A stretch of DNA of 64,000 bases from Neolewinella marina (GTDB lineage: Bacteria > Bacteroidota > Bacteroidia > Chitinophagales > Saprospiraceae): NCBI RefSeq assembly GCF_002631205.1, contig NZ_PDLO01000004.1, forward strand, positions 310,001 to 374,000, written 5' to 3'. Made by a program: the position numbers and the translations under genes. Positions 37,090-47,300 of this stretch are shown here, one piece after another; the first letter of the stretch is position 1, and every line of letters begins with the position of its first letter. The notes under the pieces are model-generated. The model did no database searches. It was given only the letters and a program-made list of their open reading frames with translations, and had not been told where the DNA came from.

Positions 37090-37806
37090 CTACTCCAGCG
37101 CGCGCTCGTAGGCCTCCAGACAATCGTCCAGGGTTTCGCCGCGGGTGTGGACGCATTCGCAGAATTCCAGGCAGGCCTCGGGGTCGTCGCTGCCCGCGCA
37201 GCGGGGGCGGCATTCGGTGATGCGGTTCATGGGCATCATAGTGTAGCGCATGGCGTAAACGACGGAGGCGAACACCAGCACCACTGTGGCGATCACCCCC
37301 AGCACGAACTTCCAGGGGAAGCGCCACGTCATCTCCTTCGCGGGCAGGAGGGCGGTGGCCGGCCCGTGGTTCCAGGGGAAGATGAGCCGGAACTTGTGGT
37401 AGTCCCAGCAAAGCAGGTAGAGGTTGGCCAGGATCATTAGGGGGGCGGTAAGCAAGGAGCCCTGGAAGCGCACCGCGAAGGAAAGGATGCAGATGTTGAC
37501 GATGATCGGCAGGTAGAGGATGGCCCCCAGGGTGGCCGTGCGGGGGATCAGCAGCAGAATGGCCGCGGTCACCTGTGCCACCCCGATGAAGGTGTAGTAG
37601 TAGCCCGTGTGAAAGAGGGCCTCCAGGTAGCTGCCGAGGGGGTGAAGGTTGTGGAGGTCGGTGAAGCGCTCCCCGGTGATCTTCACGTAGCCCGCGGGCA
37701 GGAATCCGGCCGCCAGCGCCACCCGGTTGAAGAGGGCAAAGAGGCCCAGCCAGCGGTTTTGGCGGGCGCAGTGGTGGAGGCGGTCCAGGTAAGCGGCGAA
37801 GGACAT
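37090..37806 (-). CDS. DoxX-like membrane protein with Cys-rich tail
   Basis: A 238-aa inner-membrane protein. Four to five hydrophobic segments in the first 185 residues (GLFALFNRVALAAGFLPAGYVK, FIGVAQVTAAILLLIP, LTAPLMILANLYLLC, FVLGVIATVVLVFASVVYA) follow the DoxX/DoxD-like pattern. The last 40 residues are hydrophilic and hold six Cys (CRPRC, then ACLEFCEC, then DDC), which could bind a metal or form disulphides. I use the ATG at 37806; an in-frame start 29 codons earlier lacks a matching membrane topology. Function unknown; DoxX relatives support thiosulfate or redox chemistry. Confidence 0.75.
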   Translation of the reverse strand: MSFAAYLDRLHHCARQNRWLGLFALFNRVALAAGFLPAGYVKITGERFTDLHNLHPLGSYLEALFHTGYYYTFIGVAQVTAAILLLIPRTATLGAILYLPIIVNICILSFAVRFQGSLLTAPLMILANLYLLCWDYHKFRLIFPWNHGPATALLPAKEMTWRFPWKFVLGVIATVVLVFASVVYAMRYTMMPMNRITECRPRCAGSDDPEACLEFCECVHTRGETLDDCLEAYERALE

Positions 37807-37896
37807 AGGCGGACGGGAATGACCAGCAAGATAGAGGGCTTCCCCTTTTAAAGCGATTTCCCGGGCCCCACGAGCCTTACTGGCGAAGGACATTCC

Positions 37897-38853
37897 TTAC
37901 TCCTCAGGATCCCACCCGCCCAGCAGGTTCTCCAGCGACCGGTAATGCTCCGCCTCTTCCGGGGTCAGTTGGTGGGCCCAGTCCACGCGTTCGGCGGGAC
38001 GGGCGCCCGGGCCATGGCTGCCGTACTCGGCGTAGTAGGCGGTCTTTTCCTTCTCCGGGCTGCGCCAGTTGTCCCAGCCCGCGGGGTGGACTACTTCCCC
38101 GAGTTGGCAGTCCAGGAACACGGTGCGGGCGTAGGGCCGCCACGGCCGTCCCAGGTAGACGCTGCCCACCGGGGCGCTGCCCTCGATGGTGCAGTTCCGG
38201 AAGACGAAGCCCGTGGGGGTGCCCTCCTCGGTGGAGGCGGCGGTGAGGTAGCCCGGCGACTTGCAGAAGATGCGGCAGTCGTCGAATACCGCGGTCGACC
38301 AGCCGAAGATGAAGTCCACCGTGCCCTCTATGTAGCAGTTTTTGTAGTACTGCCGGCTCCCGCGGCCGTGGGGGTAGAGGGTATCCTGGTTGCCCAGGAA
38401 GCGGCAGTTCTCGAACCGGGCGCGGTCGCCGTCGATGCGCACCGCCACGGCCTGCCCTACGGGGCCGGCGGCGTTCTCAAAGGTGATGTTCTCGGCCGAG
38501 AAGCCGTCGCCGAAGATGAAGAAGGAGGAGGAGCCCGAAGTGCCCATCTCTTCCCCGAAGCGATTCGGCTTCCGGGCGTAGTCGTCGTAGGTGAGGATGG
38601 TGTGGGCCACGTCCTCCCCGACGAAGCTGACGTTCGTGGCGGTGGGCGGCAGTACCAGCTTTTCCCGGTAGGTGCCCCGGCGAATGAGGATCCAGGTGCG
38701 GTTGCTTCTGAGGGCCGGCACCGCGTCGATGGCGTCCTGCACGTGGAGGAAATCGCCGCCGCCCGCGGCGTCCACTACGAAGTCGTACTGGCGGATGGTG
38801 TCTTGCCCGGTCAGCGGAAGGCAGCAGAGGAGGAAAAGGACGAGGAGGGGCAT
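37897..38853 (-). CDS. Pectinesterase (CE8)
   Basis: A 318-aa secreted right-handed beta-helix enzyme with signal peptide MPLLVLFLLCCLPLTGQ. It de-esterifies methylated homogalacturonan. Family residues are GNQDTLYPHG (catalytic Asp), GTVDFIFGWSTAVFD (second Asp and gate region) and YLGRPWRPYA (Arg). It suggests use of plant or algal pectin. The Gfo/Idh/MocA oxidoreductase lies upstream on the same strand with a 103-base gap; no pectate lyase or SusC/D pair is adjacent. Confidence 0.92.
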   Translation of the reverse strand: MPLLVLFLLCCLPLTGQDTIRQYDFVVDAAGGGDFLHVQDAIDAVPALRSNRTWILIRRGTYREKLVLPPTATNVSFVGEDVAHTILTYDDYARKPNRFGEEMGTSGSSSFFIFGDGFSAENITFENAAGPVGQAVAVRIDGDRARFENCRFLGNQDTLYPHGRGSRQYYKNCYIEGTVDFIFGWSTAVFDDCRIFCKSPGYLTAASTEEGTPTGFVFRNCTIEGSAPVGSVYLGRPWRPYARTVFLDCQLGEVVHPAGWDNWRSPEKEKTAYYAEYGSHGPGARPAERVDWAHQLTPEEAEHYRSLENLLGGWDPEE

Positions 38854-38956
38854 GTTCGTGGTATTGATTCCGGAGGAACCACAGGATAGGCCTTCCCCGG
38901 TCGGCGGGGGCTTCCGGATTTGTCCAGGGCTATTCCTTTTTTCACCCGGTCGGGGG

Positions 38957-40330
38957 CTAGGAGCACTTCATCTTCACGGGATCCCAGTCGACCACCCGGC
39001 GGTCGAAGTAGCTCAGGTTGGCGGCCAGGGAGGGGGCGGCGGCGCGGAAACCGAAGGCGCCATCCTCGACCACCTTCCCGTCGTTGCGGATGGCCTCGAA
39101 CCAGTTGGCGAAGTGGTGGACGTGGTCGCTGTAGCCTTCCGGACTGCGGTAGGTCCACTCCGCGGGACCGACCACGGTAGGCGGTACGGGCGGGTACTGG
39201 CTGCGGTACCACCCCTCGAACTCCTTGCGGGTAGCCTGGGGGAAGGTATTGTAGGTATCCCATCCGCCGTAGCCCGGGGCGGCGGGCAGGGTCTTGCGGC
39301 GCAGGGTGAGGCTGTTGCCGCCGACTTCGAGGCTGCCCTCGGTGCCGACGAAGCGGGTACGGGAGCCGCCGCCGCCGCCGTCCACGAAGTTGACGCGGAG
39401 CTGCATGTTGAAGGCGGGGTGGCCTTCCTGCTCCCCGTAGTCGCAGCTGGCGATGAAGACGTCAGGCACGTCGCGTCCGTCGTTCCAGTAGCGCAGTCCG
39501 CCGGTAGCGTAAATGCGCTCGGGCCCCAGGGAATCCAGGATGCGGTGGCTGCCCGAGAAGAGGTGGACGAACAGGTCGCCCGCCACCCCGGTGCCGTAAT
39601 CGCGGTAATTGCGCCAGCGGAAGAAGCGCTCGGCGTCGAAGGGGCGATCGCCGGTATCCTTGAGGAAGGTTTCCCAGTCCACCGTGGCCGGTGAGGCATC
39701 GCGGGGGATGGAGTACTGCCAGGCGCCGAGGGCACTGAAGCGGTCGTAGAAGGTTTCCACCAGCACGAGTTGGCCGAGGTCGCCGCGGCGGTAGATCTCC
39801 CGGGCCTGCTCGGTGAGGATGGAGCTTACCCGCTGGCTGCCCACGATGAGGACGCCGGGGTTGCGGCGCTCGGCGTCCAGCACGGCTTGCCCTTCCTCCA
39901 GCTGCTGCACGATGGGCTTTTCGCAGTAGACGTGCTTGCCGGCGTCGAGGGCGGCGATGGTGATGGTGTCGTGCCAGTGGTCGGGGGTAGCTACGATAAC
40001 GGCGTCCACGTCGGGTCGCGCCAGGATCTCGCGGTAGTCGCGGGTGAGGAAGATGTCGGAGCCGTACACCTCCCGCGCCCGCTCCAGGTGGCCGTCGTAG
40101 AGGTCGCAGCCGGCCACCAGCTGCACGCCGGGGGTCTGCAGGGCCGCATCGAGGTCACTGAATCCCTGGATGCCCAGTCCGATGCAGGCCAGGTTGATCC
40201 GGTCGTTCGCGCCCGTGGGTACCCGGGGGGCCACCAGCGTCTGGGCCGCGGCGGATTCGGAGAGCAGCGGGGCCGCGAGTAGTCCGGCGGAAAGCTGGCG
40301 GAGGAAACGGCGACGGGAACGGGTGGGCAT
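38957..40330 (-). CDS. Gfo/Idh/MocA-family oxidoreductase with Tat signal
   Basis: A 457-aa protein starting MPTRSRRRFLRQLSAGLLAA, a twin-arginine signal, so it is probably exported folded with bound NAD(P). The Rossmann domain shows INLACIGLGIQGFSDL and the family signature EKPIVQ in AGKHVYCEKPIVQQL; DHWHDTITIAAL carries the second conserved motif. The C-terminal alpha/beta domain ends with FDRRVVDWDPVKMKCS. Exported members in Bacteroidota act in glycan breakdown (for example on glycosides oxidised at C3). Placement next to the pectinesterase fits a saccharide role. Substrate unknown. Confidence 0.87.
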   Translation of the reverse strand: MPTRSRRRFLRQLSAGLLAAPLLSESAAAQTLVAPRVPTGANDRINLACIGLGIQGFSDLDAALQTPGVQLVAGCDLYDGHLERAREVYGSDIFLTRDYREILARPDVDAVIVATPDHWHDTITIAALDAGKHVYCEKPIVQQLEEGQAVLDAERRNPGVLIVGSQRVSSILTEQAREIYRRGDLGQLVLVETFYDRFSALGAWQYSIPRDASPATVDWETFLKDTGDRPFDAERFFRWRNYRDYGTGVAGDLFVHLFSGSHRILDSLGPERIYATGGLRYWNDGRDVPDVFIASCDYGEQEGHPAFNMQLRVNFVDGGGGGSRTRFVGTEGSLEVGGNSLTLRRKTLPAAPGYGGWDTYNTFPQATRKEFEGWYRSQYPPVPPTVVGPAEWTYRSPEGYSDHVHHFANWFEAIRNDGKVVEDGAFGFRAAAPSLAANLSYFDRRVVDWDPVKMKCS

Positions 40331-40406
40331 ACGCGAACGGGGTTTTCTGGATGATCGATTCGCAAGAAACGGCACCGGGGGGAAATGGACGAGGCTGGCG
40401 CCGACA

Positions 40407-40868
40407 TCAGTCGTCGCCGCGGCGCGCCTTCCCTTCCTCGCTGAGGAGCATCCCGGTACTCCGTTTGAGCTGCTTGATGTGTTCCACCCGACGGAAGCGG
40501 AGGGCGCTCCAGTCGGCGTCGATGGCTACCTGGCGGACGGGCTCCATGCCGTGTTCGCCCAGGGCGGTCCAGCCGGTATCGCGGGTGATGTCGCTCTGGT
40601 ACTTTTTGGAGGACTTCTTGGGGTAGCAGAACCAGCAAACCGCGTCGCCGGCCAGTCGGGGGACCACGGATTCCGCGGCTGCGTTCACGGCATCCCGCGT
40701 CCGCGCAAAAACCAGCACGAAAGGAACCTCCTCCGCCGCCTCCGGATCGGTGACGAAGGTAGTTTCCCCCGCCATTGCCTGTATCTCCGCGGCGAAGGAC
40801 TCGGGGTGATCGACGACCAGCACCGGGGACTGGCCTTTGAAGTTGAGTTTCTTGAAGAGGGGCGTCAT
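40407..40868 (-). CDS. DUF3052-like hypothetical protein
   Basis: A 153-aa soluble protein. VPFVLVFARTRDAVNAAAES, then a WFCYPKKSSKKYQSDITRD segment and a final RRVEHIKQLKRSTG, match the pattern of DUF3052-like proteins (small alpha/beta proteins of unknown function). The ATG at 40868 lies exactly four bases after TATCTTCC (40880-40873), another leaderless-type start; an in-frame upstream start is not used here. It diverges from the S41 peptidase gene. Confidence 0.65.
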   Translation of the reverse strand: MTPLFKKLNFKGQSPVLVVDHPESFAAEIQAMAGETTFVTDPEAAEEVPFVLVFARTRDAVNAAAESVVPRLAGDAVCWFCYPKKSSKKYQSDITRDTGWTALGEHGMEPVRQVAIDADWSALRFRRVEHIKQLKRSTGMLLSEEGKARRGDD

Positions 40869-40954
40869 GGGGGGAAGATACCGGTCAGCGGCCGACGCCT
40901 GCAACCCCGCCCCCCCGCCCTCGTCTTTTTGGGGAAGCATCCTTAACTTCCACT

Positions 40955-42616
40955 ATGCGGCAACTGTACCCTACCCTCCTCCTGCTCATCCTTTCCTTCT
41001 CGCTGGCGGCCCAGATCGACCTCACCCCCGAGGAATGGCGGCAGGACCTCCGCCACCTGCAAAAGACCGCCCATGAGGAATACCCCTTCCTGTTCAAGAA
41101 GGTCAGCGCCGAAGATTTCGACGCCGCGGTGGAAGAACTGCACGCCGAGATCCCCCAGCTCGAAGACCACGAGGTCATCGTGGGGCTGGCCCGCATCGTG
41201 GCCCTCTTCGGCTACGGCCATACGAACATCTGGCTCTCGGGCTGGGGGCCGGATAACCCCTTCGGCTTCCGGGAGCTGCCGTATAACCTGTACTGGTTCT
41301 CCGACGGCCTCTACGTCCAGGGCGCCCACCGGGCCTTTGCCGAGGCCGTAGGCGCCCGCGTCACCCACGTGGCCGGCGTACCCGTAGAGGAGGCCCTGGA
41401 GGCCGTGCGGCCGGTGGTTTCGGTGGAGAACGAGCAATTCTTCCGGGCCACCGCCCCCCTGCAACTGGCCAATCCCGCCGTGCTCCACGCCCAGGGGATC
41501 ACCGCCGAACTGCAGGATTCGGTAACCCTGACCCTGGAACGGGAAGGGGAGCCTTTCCAGGTCACCTTCGCGCCGGTGGACACCACCCGCCACCACGTGC
41601 ACTACGGGCTGGCGGTGGAAGACGAGCAGTGGCTCGACGCCCGCGACAACACCACCACCCCGCTGTGGCTCCGGCACCTGGACCGCCCCTACTTCCACGA
41701 GTACCTGCCCGACAGCCGGACGGTGTACGTCCGCCAGAGCAAGGTGAGGGACGACAGCACCCAGCTGTTGCCCGACTTCTACGGTGAGGTGTTCGACTTC
41801 ATCGAGGAGAACGAAGTGGACCGCCTCGTGATCGACCTGCGGCTGAACGGCGGCGGCAACAACTACAAGAACAAGGACGTGATCCGCGGCATCATCCAGA
41901 CCGAGAAGATCGACCAGCCCGGCAAGCTGTTCGCCATCATCGGTCGGCGCACCTTCTCCGCCGCCCAGAACCTGGTGAACGAACTGGACAACTACACCAA
42001 CGTCATTTTCGTCGGGGAGCCCACCTCGGAGAACGTCAACTTCTACGGCGACAATCGTCCGGTAGAGCTACCCAACAGCAAGATCGAGGCGCGCCTCTCC
42101 TTCGCCTGGTGGCAGGACAAGCCCCAATGGGAAAACGACGACTGGCAAGCCCCCCACATCGCCGTGGATATGTCCTTCGCCGACTACCGCGAGAACCGCG
42201 ACCCGGCCCTGGAAGCCATCCTCAACTACGACGGCGACGTAGCCCTGGCCGATCCCATCGACTACCTGGCGGAACTGTACCGCGCCGGCAAACTGGAAGA
42301 AGTGCGCGCCGAAGCCCACCGCCTGGTGAAAGATCCGCGCTACCGCTACTACCCCTTCGAACGCCGCCTCAATCAGACGGGCTACCTCCTGCTCGGCCAG
42401 CACAAAGCCGGGGAAGCCGTGATGGTCTTCCAGCTCAACGCCGAACTCTTCCCCGACTCACCCAACGCCTGGGACAGCCTCGCCGAAGGCCACTGGAAAG
42501 CCGGCAACACCGAAAAGGCCGTGGAATACTACCAAAAAGCGATGGCCATGGACCCCGAGGGACCTACTGGGGAGAATGCTCGGGCTATGCTGGGGGAGAT
42601 ACGGGGGAGTGAGTAA
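40955..42616 (+). CDS. Secreted S41-family peptidase with TPR tail
   Basis: A 553-aa exported protein (signal MRQLYPTLLLLILSFSLAAQ). The tail-specific protease core contains DRLVIDLRLNGGGNNYKN and the nucleophile region IGRRTFSAAQNLVNELD (Ser in TFSAA); ENVNFYGDNRPVELPNSKI follows. There is no obvious PDZ domain. The last 100 residues (AGEAVMVFQLNAELFPDSPN, then WKAGNTEKAVEYYQKAMAMDP) are tetratricopeptide repeats. This layout is common in Bacteroidota periplasmic S41 proteins of unknown substrate. Confidence 0.83.
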   Translation: MRQLYPTLLLLILSFSLAAQIDLTPEEWRQDLRHLQKTAHEEYPFLFKKVSAEDFDAAVEELHAEIPQLEDHEVIVGLARIVALFGYGHTNIWLSGWGPDNPFGFRELPYNLYWFSDGLYVQGAHRAFAEAVGARVTHVAGVPVEEALEAVRPVVSVENEQFFRATAPLQLANPAVLHAQGITAELQDSVTLTLEREGEPFQVTFAPVDTTRHHVHYGLAVEDEQWLDARDNTTTPLWLRHLDRPYFHEYLPDSRTVYVRQSKVRDDSTQLLPDFYGEVFDFIEENEVDRLVIDLRLNGGGNNYKNKDVIRGIIQTEKIDQPGKLFAIIGRRTFSAAQNLVNELDNYTNVIFVGEPTSENVNFYGDNRPVELPNSKIEARLSFAWWQDKPQWENDDWQAPHIAVDMSFADYRENRDPALEAILNYDGDVALADPIDYLAELYRAGKLEEVRAEAHRLVKDPRYRYYPFERRLNQTGYLLLGQHKAGEAVMVFQLNAELFPDSPNAWDSLAEGHWKAGNTEKAVEYYQKAMAMDPEGPTGENARAMLGEIRGSE

Positions 42617-42618
42617 AG

Positions 42619-42870
42619 GGATCAAGGGGTTAAGGAGCTAAGGGGTAAAGGGGGTGGCATTTTCGCTTGCTTCGCTCGCGGGTTAGAGGAGTTAGACCTC
42701 GCTGCGCTCGGGGGTTAGAGGGGTTAGAGGTGTGACAGTGTCGCTCGCTTCGCTCGCGGCTCGTTGGTTCGCGAGCTTTGCTCGCGGTGTGCGCCCCCGG
42801 TTCGCGAGCTGTGCTCGCGGTCATCATCCTCCTAAACACGCAGTGACCCGGAGCTTAGCTCCGGAACGGA
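42619..42870. repeat. Palindrome-rich repeat block, left copy
   Basis: It starts with AAGGGGTTAAGGAGCTAAGG-type short repeats. CGCGAGC-n3-GCTCGCG palindromes follow at 42770-42786 and 42803-42819, then CTCCTAAACACGC and CCGGAGCTTAGCTCCGG (42848-42864). The same ordered elements recur at 43575-43885 on the other side of a single gene. Confidence 0.75.
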
Positions 42871-42875
42871 ACCCA

Positions 42876-43493
42876 TCAGGACGCAATAGCGCTTACGCGG
42901 ATAGACTCAATAGTCCGCGGCTGGCCATCCACGATGGTGTGGAGGGGGTCGGCGCCGTTCTCCAGGGCTTTGCGGGTGGTGGATTTGATGACCACGCGGT
43001 CTTCGGCGGAGATCAGTACCAGCGCCTTGCCGGTAGCGAAGTGGAGGACGATAGATTCCACGCTGCGGACGTCGGGGGCTGTCGGGGATTGGCCGGCGTG
43101 GCCCTCGTTGACCTGCACTTCCTCCAGGGGACCGGGCTCAGAGAGGGCGGCGTAGCGCACGCCGAGGGGCTTGGTCACGCTTTCGTATTCGGCGCGGGCC
43201 TCGCTGGGCGCATCCTGGGGGGTGACTTCCTCGATGGCATAGGTGCGCAGGGTCAGGTTCAGGTGGCCGCGACCGGGCAGCTCGGGAGGCGTGAACCAGC
43301 CGTTGGCGAGGTGCAGCAGGGCCACCTCGGTATCCGACCGCAGCTCCACCACGAAGTCTTCGTAGACTGAGATTTCTTCGGTTTCAATTTGCGCCGCGCG
43401 CAGGTGCAGGGAAATGAATTCCATGCCAATGAGCCCCTTGAGGGCCTGTAGTTTCTGATAGGGATAGCCGTGGTCGGCGGACTGGGTTTCCAT
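42876..43493 (-). CDS. Hypothetical protein flanked by repeat blocks
   Basis: A 205-aa soluble protein of unrecognised family. It is predicted to be mostly beta-strand: GMEFISLHLRAAQIETEEIS, DFVVELRSDTEVALLHLANGW, then LVLISAEDRVVIKSTTRKAL. There is no signal peptide. It is bounded on both sides by similar palindrome-rich repeats in the same orientation, so it may be part of a duplicated or mobile cassette. No neighbour points to a function. Confidence 0.6.
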   Translation of the reverse strand: METQSADHGYPYQKLQALKGLIGMEFISLHLRAAQIETEEISVYEDFVVELRSDTEVALLHLANGWFTPPELPGRGHLNLTLRTYAIEEVTPQDAPSEARAEYESVTKPLGVRYAALSEPGPLEEVQVNEGHAGQSPTAPDVRSVESIVLHFATGKALVLISAEDRVVIKSTTRKALENGADPLHTIVDGQPRTIESIRVSAIAS

Positions 43494-43574
43494 GGGTTCC
43501 GGGTTGGTGATGGTTAGAACAGCAGGAGGTGGGGTGAGCGGACAGGGGTGGTGAAAAAATCTTGGTTTGGGGGC

Positions 43575-43885
43575 AAGGGGTTAAGGAGTTAAGGGGGCAA
43601 GGGGCTAAGGGGTCAAGGGGTCAATAGCGTTGCATTTTTCGCTCGCTTCGCTCGCGGCTCGGCTCGTGAGCTGTGCTCGCGGTTCTGGTTCGCGAGCTTC
43701 GCTCGCGGTCATGACACTAGCCCGGAGCACAGCTCCGGAACCATTGTGTTCGCGGTCATGGCTATAGTTCGCAGCACAGCTCAAGAACCAGAAGTGCTCG
43801 CGGCTGTCGTCCGCCATCGGTCGCGGTGCTCCCGCTGGCTAAGTACTCCTAAACACGCGGTGGCCCGGAGCACAGCTCCGGAACC
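43575..43885. repeat. Palindrome-rich repeat block, right copy
   Basis: AAGGGG(T/C)TAAGG repeats are followed by several CGCGAGC...GCTCGCG palindromes (43690-43708 and decayed copies) and CCGGAGCACAGCTCCGG twice (about 43722-43738 and 43864-43880), the second after CTCCTAAACACGCGGTGGC. The order matches the left block. The remaining part of 43494-44007 contains no recognisable gene. Confidence 0.75.
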
Positions 43886-44007
43886 GATCAAGAATTTCAG
43901 AATTTTAACCTGCATATCGCCCACCGTGTCAAACAAATGCCCAACGGAGAAGATTATACCCGAAATAAAGGTCGGTGGAATTCACTGCCGATCAAACACT
44001 TTGTACC

Positions 44008-44169
44008 ATGGCTAAGCAATCTGATGATTCTAAAAAGTCCCCTGGCAAAACCGACAAACCCGGCAGCGGCAGCAGCAGCAAGAGCGGCAACGTAACCGGC
44101 GGCGGCTCCAAGGGTGGCGACAAGTCGGGCGGCGGCAAGTCCTCCGACAAGAAGGACAGCAAGAAGTAG
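44008..44169 (+). CDS. Small Lys/Ser/Gly-rich protein
   Basis: A 53-aa low-complexity protein starting MAKQSDDSKKSPGKTDKPGS and ending SSDKKDSKK, nearly all Lys, Ser, Gly, Asp and Thr. It is probably disordered and cytosolic; a nucleic-acid or nucleoid role is possible but unproven. The ATG is four bases after ACACTTTG, a partial -7 box, in line with other genes here. A clear terminator (44207-44244) follows, which supports it as a real transcription unit. Confidence 0.55.
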   Translation: MAKQSDDSKKSPGKTDKPGSGSSSKSGNVTGGGSKGGDKSGGGKSSDKKDSKK

Positions 44170-44206
44170 TCCCTTCACTAATCACCCATTCCCGCAGGGG
44201 AAAAGG

Positions 44207-44244
44207 AACCGGAAGCGAACCCTCGCTTTCGGTTTCTTCGTTTT
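44207..44244 (+). terminator. Terminator after the small Lys/Ser/Gly-rich gene
   Basis: AACCGGAAGCGA pairs with TCGCTTTCGGTT (one G-T), followed by TCTTCGTTTT. Confidence 0.7.
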
Positions 44245-44388
44245 GGGAGATTGGGTTTGGAACGGCGCGGGCAGATTTTTGGCGGTCCCGGCGTAACGAG
44301 CTGTTGCTGTGGCGAATAGAGGGGAGTCAACCCCCATTCCTGGGGGGAAGACGCACACTACATTCCGCAACACCCAATCCATTCTCCC

Positions 44389-47300
44389 ATGTTGTACGCA
44401 GTACTCCCGGCGGACAGGCACTTCCTTGCCCGCCTCCTCCTTCCCATGCTGTTGACCGTCTGTTTGAGCGCCCTGGCGGTGGGGCAGGCCGGTCCCCTCG
44501 TGCTCGACTTCGAGGCCCATACCGGCCTGCTCAACTCGGCGCCCCTGGGCAGCTCGCAGGTGGTCACCTTCGGCACCCCGAGCGTCTCCCTGGTCAACCT
44601 GCCGCCCCTGAACAACCAGCCGCTGGGGCCGGTGAACGTCTTCAGTCGCGACGACGCCCCCTCCGGCACCCAGGCGGCCACCAACTGCTCGGAGGGAATT
44701 GGCTGTGAATTTCCCTCCCAATCGGTGCTCTTCGAATTCAGCGAACCCACCGGCGGCGTCTCCTTCGCGATCCAGGGTTTCGACTCCGAAGGCCGCTTCC
44801 TCATCTACGGCTACGGGGCGGACGGACAGGTAGAGCTGCTGGCCACCCCACCGGCCAGTCCCGCCTACCAGACCGTACGCCTGCCCCCCGCCCTGGGCTA
44901 CATCATCGACCTGGAGACGGCAAGCGCCCTGCGCACCTTCTTCATCGACGACCTGACGGTCTTCCCCGCGGCCGACCCCGGCGGCTTCGACTGCGGCACC
45001 GGGGAAGAACTCCTGCTGCGGCTGGAACAGGACCCCGTATTCCGCGACCAGTACGAGCGCATCAACCGGCTGACGGATGAGTACCTCCGGAACCTGCGCG
45101 CCGACGACATATTGGGCTTCGGCGGGGAAGTGATCACCATACCCGTGGTGGTCCACGTGGTCTACAACACCGCCGCCGAGAACATCTCCGACGCCCAGGT
45201 CCAGAGCCAGATCGACGCCCTCAACGACCTCTTCCGGGCCACCAACGCCGGCGTGGGCAGCGTGCCCTCCGCCTTCTCCTCCCAGGTGGCCGACCTGCAG
45301 ATCCAGTTCGCCCTGGCCCAGCGGGACCCCGACTGCGAGCCCACCAACGGGATCACCCGCACGGCCACCACCGTCACCGCCTTCACCAAGGACCCCACGG
45401 CCTCCACCGCTACCGTCCGCAACCCCGTGAAGTTCTCCAGCACGGGCGGCACGGAGGGCTGGCCCTCGGATGAATACCTGAATATCTGGGTCTGCGACAT
45501 CGCCGGCACCACCCTCGGCTACGCCGCCTGGCCGGCCGACTTCGCCACCCGCCCCGCCGAGGACGGCATCGTGATGGACTACACGGCCTTCGGCACCACG
45601 GGCACGGTCTCGCCCACCTACAACCTGGGCCGCGTCTGCGCCCACGAGATCGGCCACTGGCTCAACCTCCGCCACATCTGGGGCGACGACTCAGCCCTGG
45701 CCGACATCTGCTCGGGTACCGACGAGGTGGACGACACCCCCAACCAGGGCAGTTTCAACGCCAGCTGCCCCGCCTTCCCGTCCACCTCCTGCGGCAATGG
45801 CCCCGACGGCGACATGTTCATGAACCACATGGACTACACCACCGACGCCTGCCGCACCATGTTCACCGTGGGGCAGCACGTGCGGGCCGCCGCTACCCTC
45901 TTCGGCGTACGGGCGGACCTCATCGGCTCCGACGGCCTGCAGCCGCCCCCTGAGTCGCCGGCCGAACCCGACCTCTGGTCGGCCGACACCCACGACGATA
46001 CCGGCGCCGAGCCCAACCCCTCCACCGAGGCCATGTACCACAGCGCCGACATCTGGGTGCGCAACTCCGACGACGGCTTCCTGAACCAGGAGCACCAGAA
46101 CCCCGTCTACCGCCCCGGCGGGGAACCCAACTACGTCTACGTAAGGGTCCGCAACCGCGGCTGCGGCGGCAGTGCCTCCGGCACCAACCACCTCTACTGG
46201 GCCAAGGCCGGCTCCGGCGTGAGCTGGCCCGCCCCCTGGGACGGCAACGTCATCACCCCCGCCCTGATGGGTGCCCCCATCGGCAGCCAGCCGGTGACCG
46301 TGGACGGCGGGGAGTTCACCATCCTGCAGTACGAATGGGTGGTGCCCAACCCGGACGACTACGCGAGCATTCCCGGCGACAAGTCCCACTTCTGCCTCCT
46401 GGCCCGCACCGAGGAACCCGGTGGCATGACCTTCCCCGAGACGGGCAACCTTTACGCCAACGTGCAGAACAACAACAACATCGTGTGGAAGAACGTCTCC
46501 GTCGGCGATGAGGACCCCGCCACGGGGGGATTCGTAGCGCAGGTGCTGGTGGGCAACTACGGTGAGGAGTTCTCGCTTGCCAGCCTGCAGTTCAGTCTGC
46601 CCCAGCGGGAAGTCCGCTCCCTGTTCGACTACGGCATAGTGACCCTGGAGATGGGTGAGCTCTTCGGCGTATGGGAAGACAACGGCATGGAAGGCCAGGA
46701 CGTCATCGTGAGCGGCCCCACCACCGTGGAACTGCTCTCCCCGCGTGCCACCTTGATGAACCTGCCCCTGGAACCCGGCCAGCTCTTCCCGGTGGAGGTG
46801 AGGTTTCTGCCCCACCCCAATCCGCCCAACGCCGTCTTCACCCTGAACATGACCCAGGCGGACGCCCAGACGCTGGAGCCCTTCGGCGGCAACCAGTTAC
46901 GCTTCCGCACGGCGGCCGATGGACTGCGGCTCCCCGGTGACCCCGACCCCGGCGGCGACGGCGAGGCCCCGGTGGTGATGGTCGACTGCCCCCAGGAAGT
47001 AGCCCAGTTCTGTGAGTTCCCGATCACGGTAAGGGTGGACATGAACGGCGTGGCGGCCCCCGACGATTTCCTCGGCAACTTCACCGCCACCCTGACCTAC
47101 GATCCCACCCAGATGGAGTACCTGGGCGAGAGCAGCATCCTCTCCGACTTCACCGGCTTCATCAACGACGGCAACCCCGGAGTGATCGTCTTCAACGGCG
47201 CCCACACGGCGGGGCACGGCGGCGACGTGCCCATCTTCACGGCCCGCTTCCGGGCCCTGGCACCCGCGGGCACCGCCATCCACCCTGACCTGGAAACCCG

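Noticed and set aside
36790-37440. Plus-strand frame through the 163-bp repeats into the DoxX-like gene
   Set aside because: It combines repeat DNA with antisense of a clear membrane protein gene, with no coherent domain.
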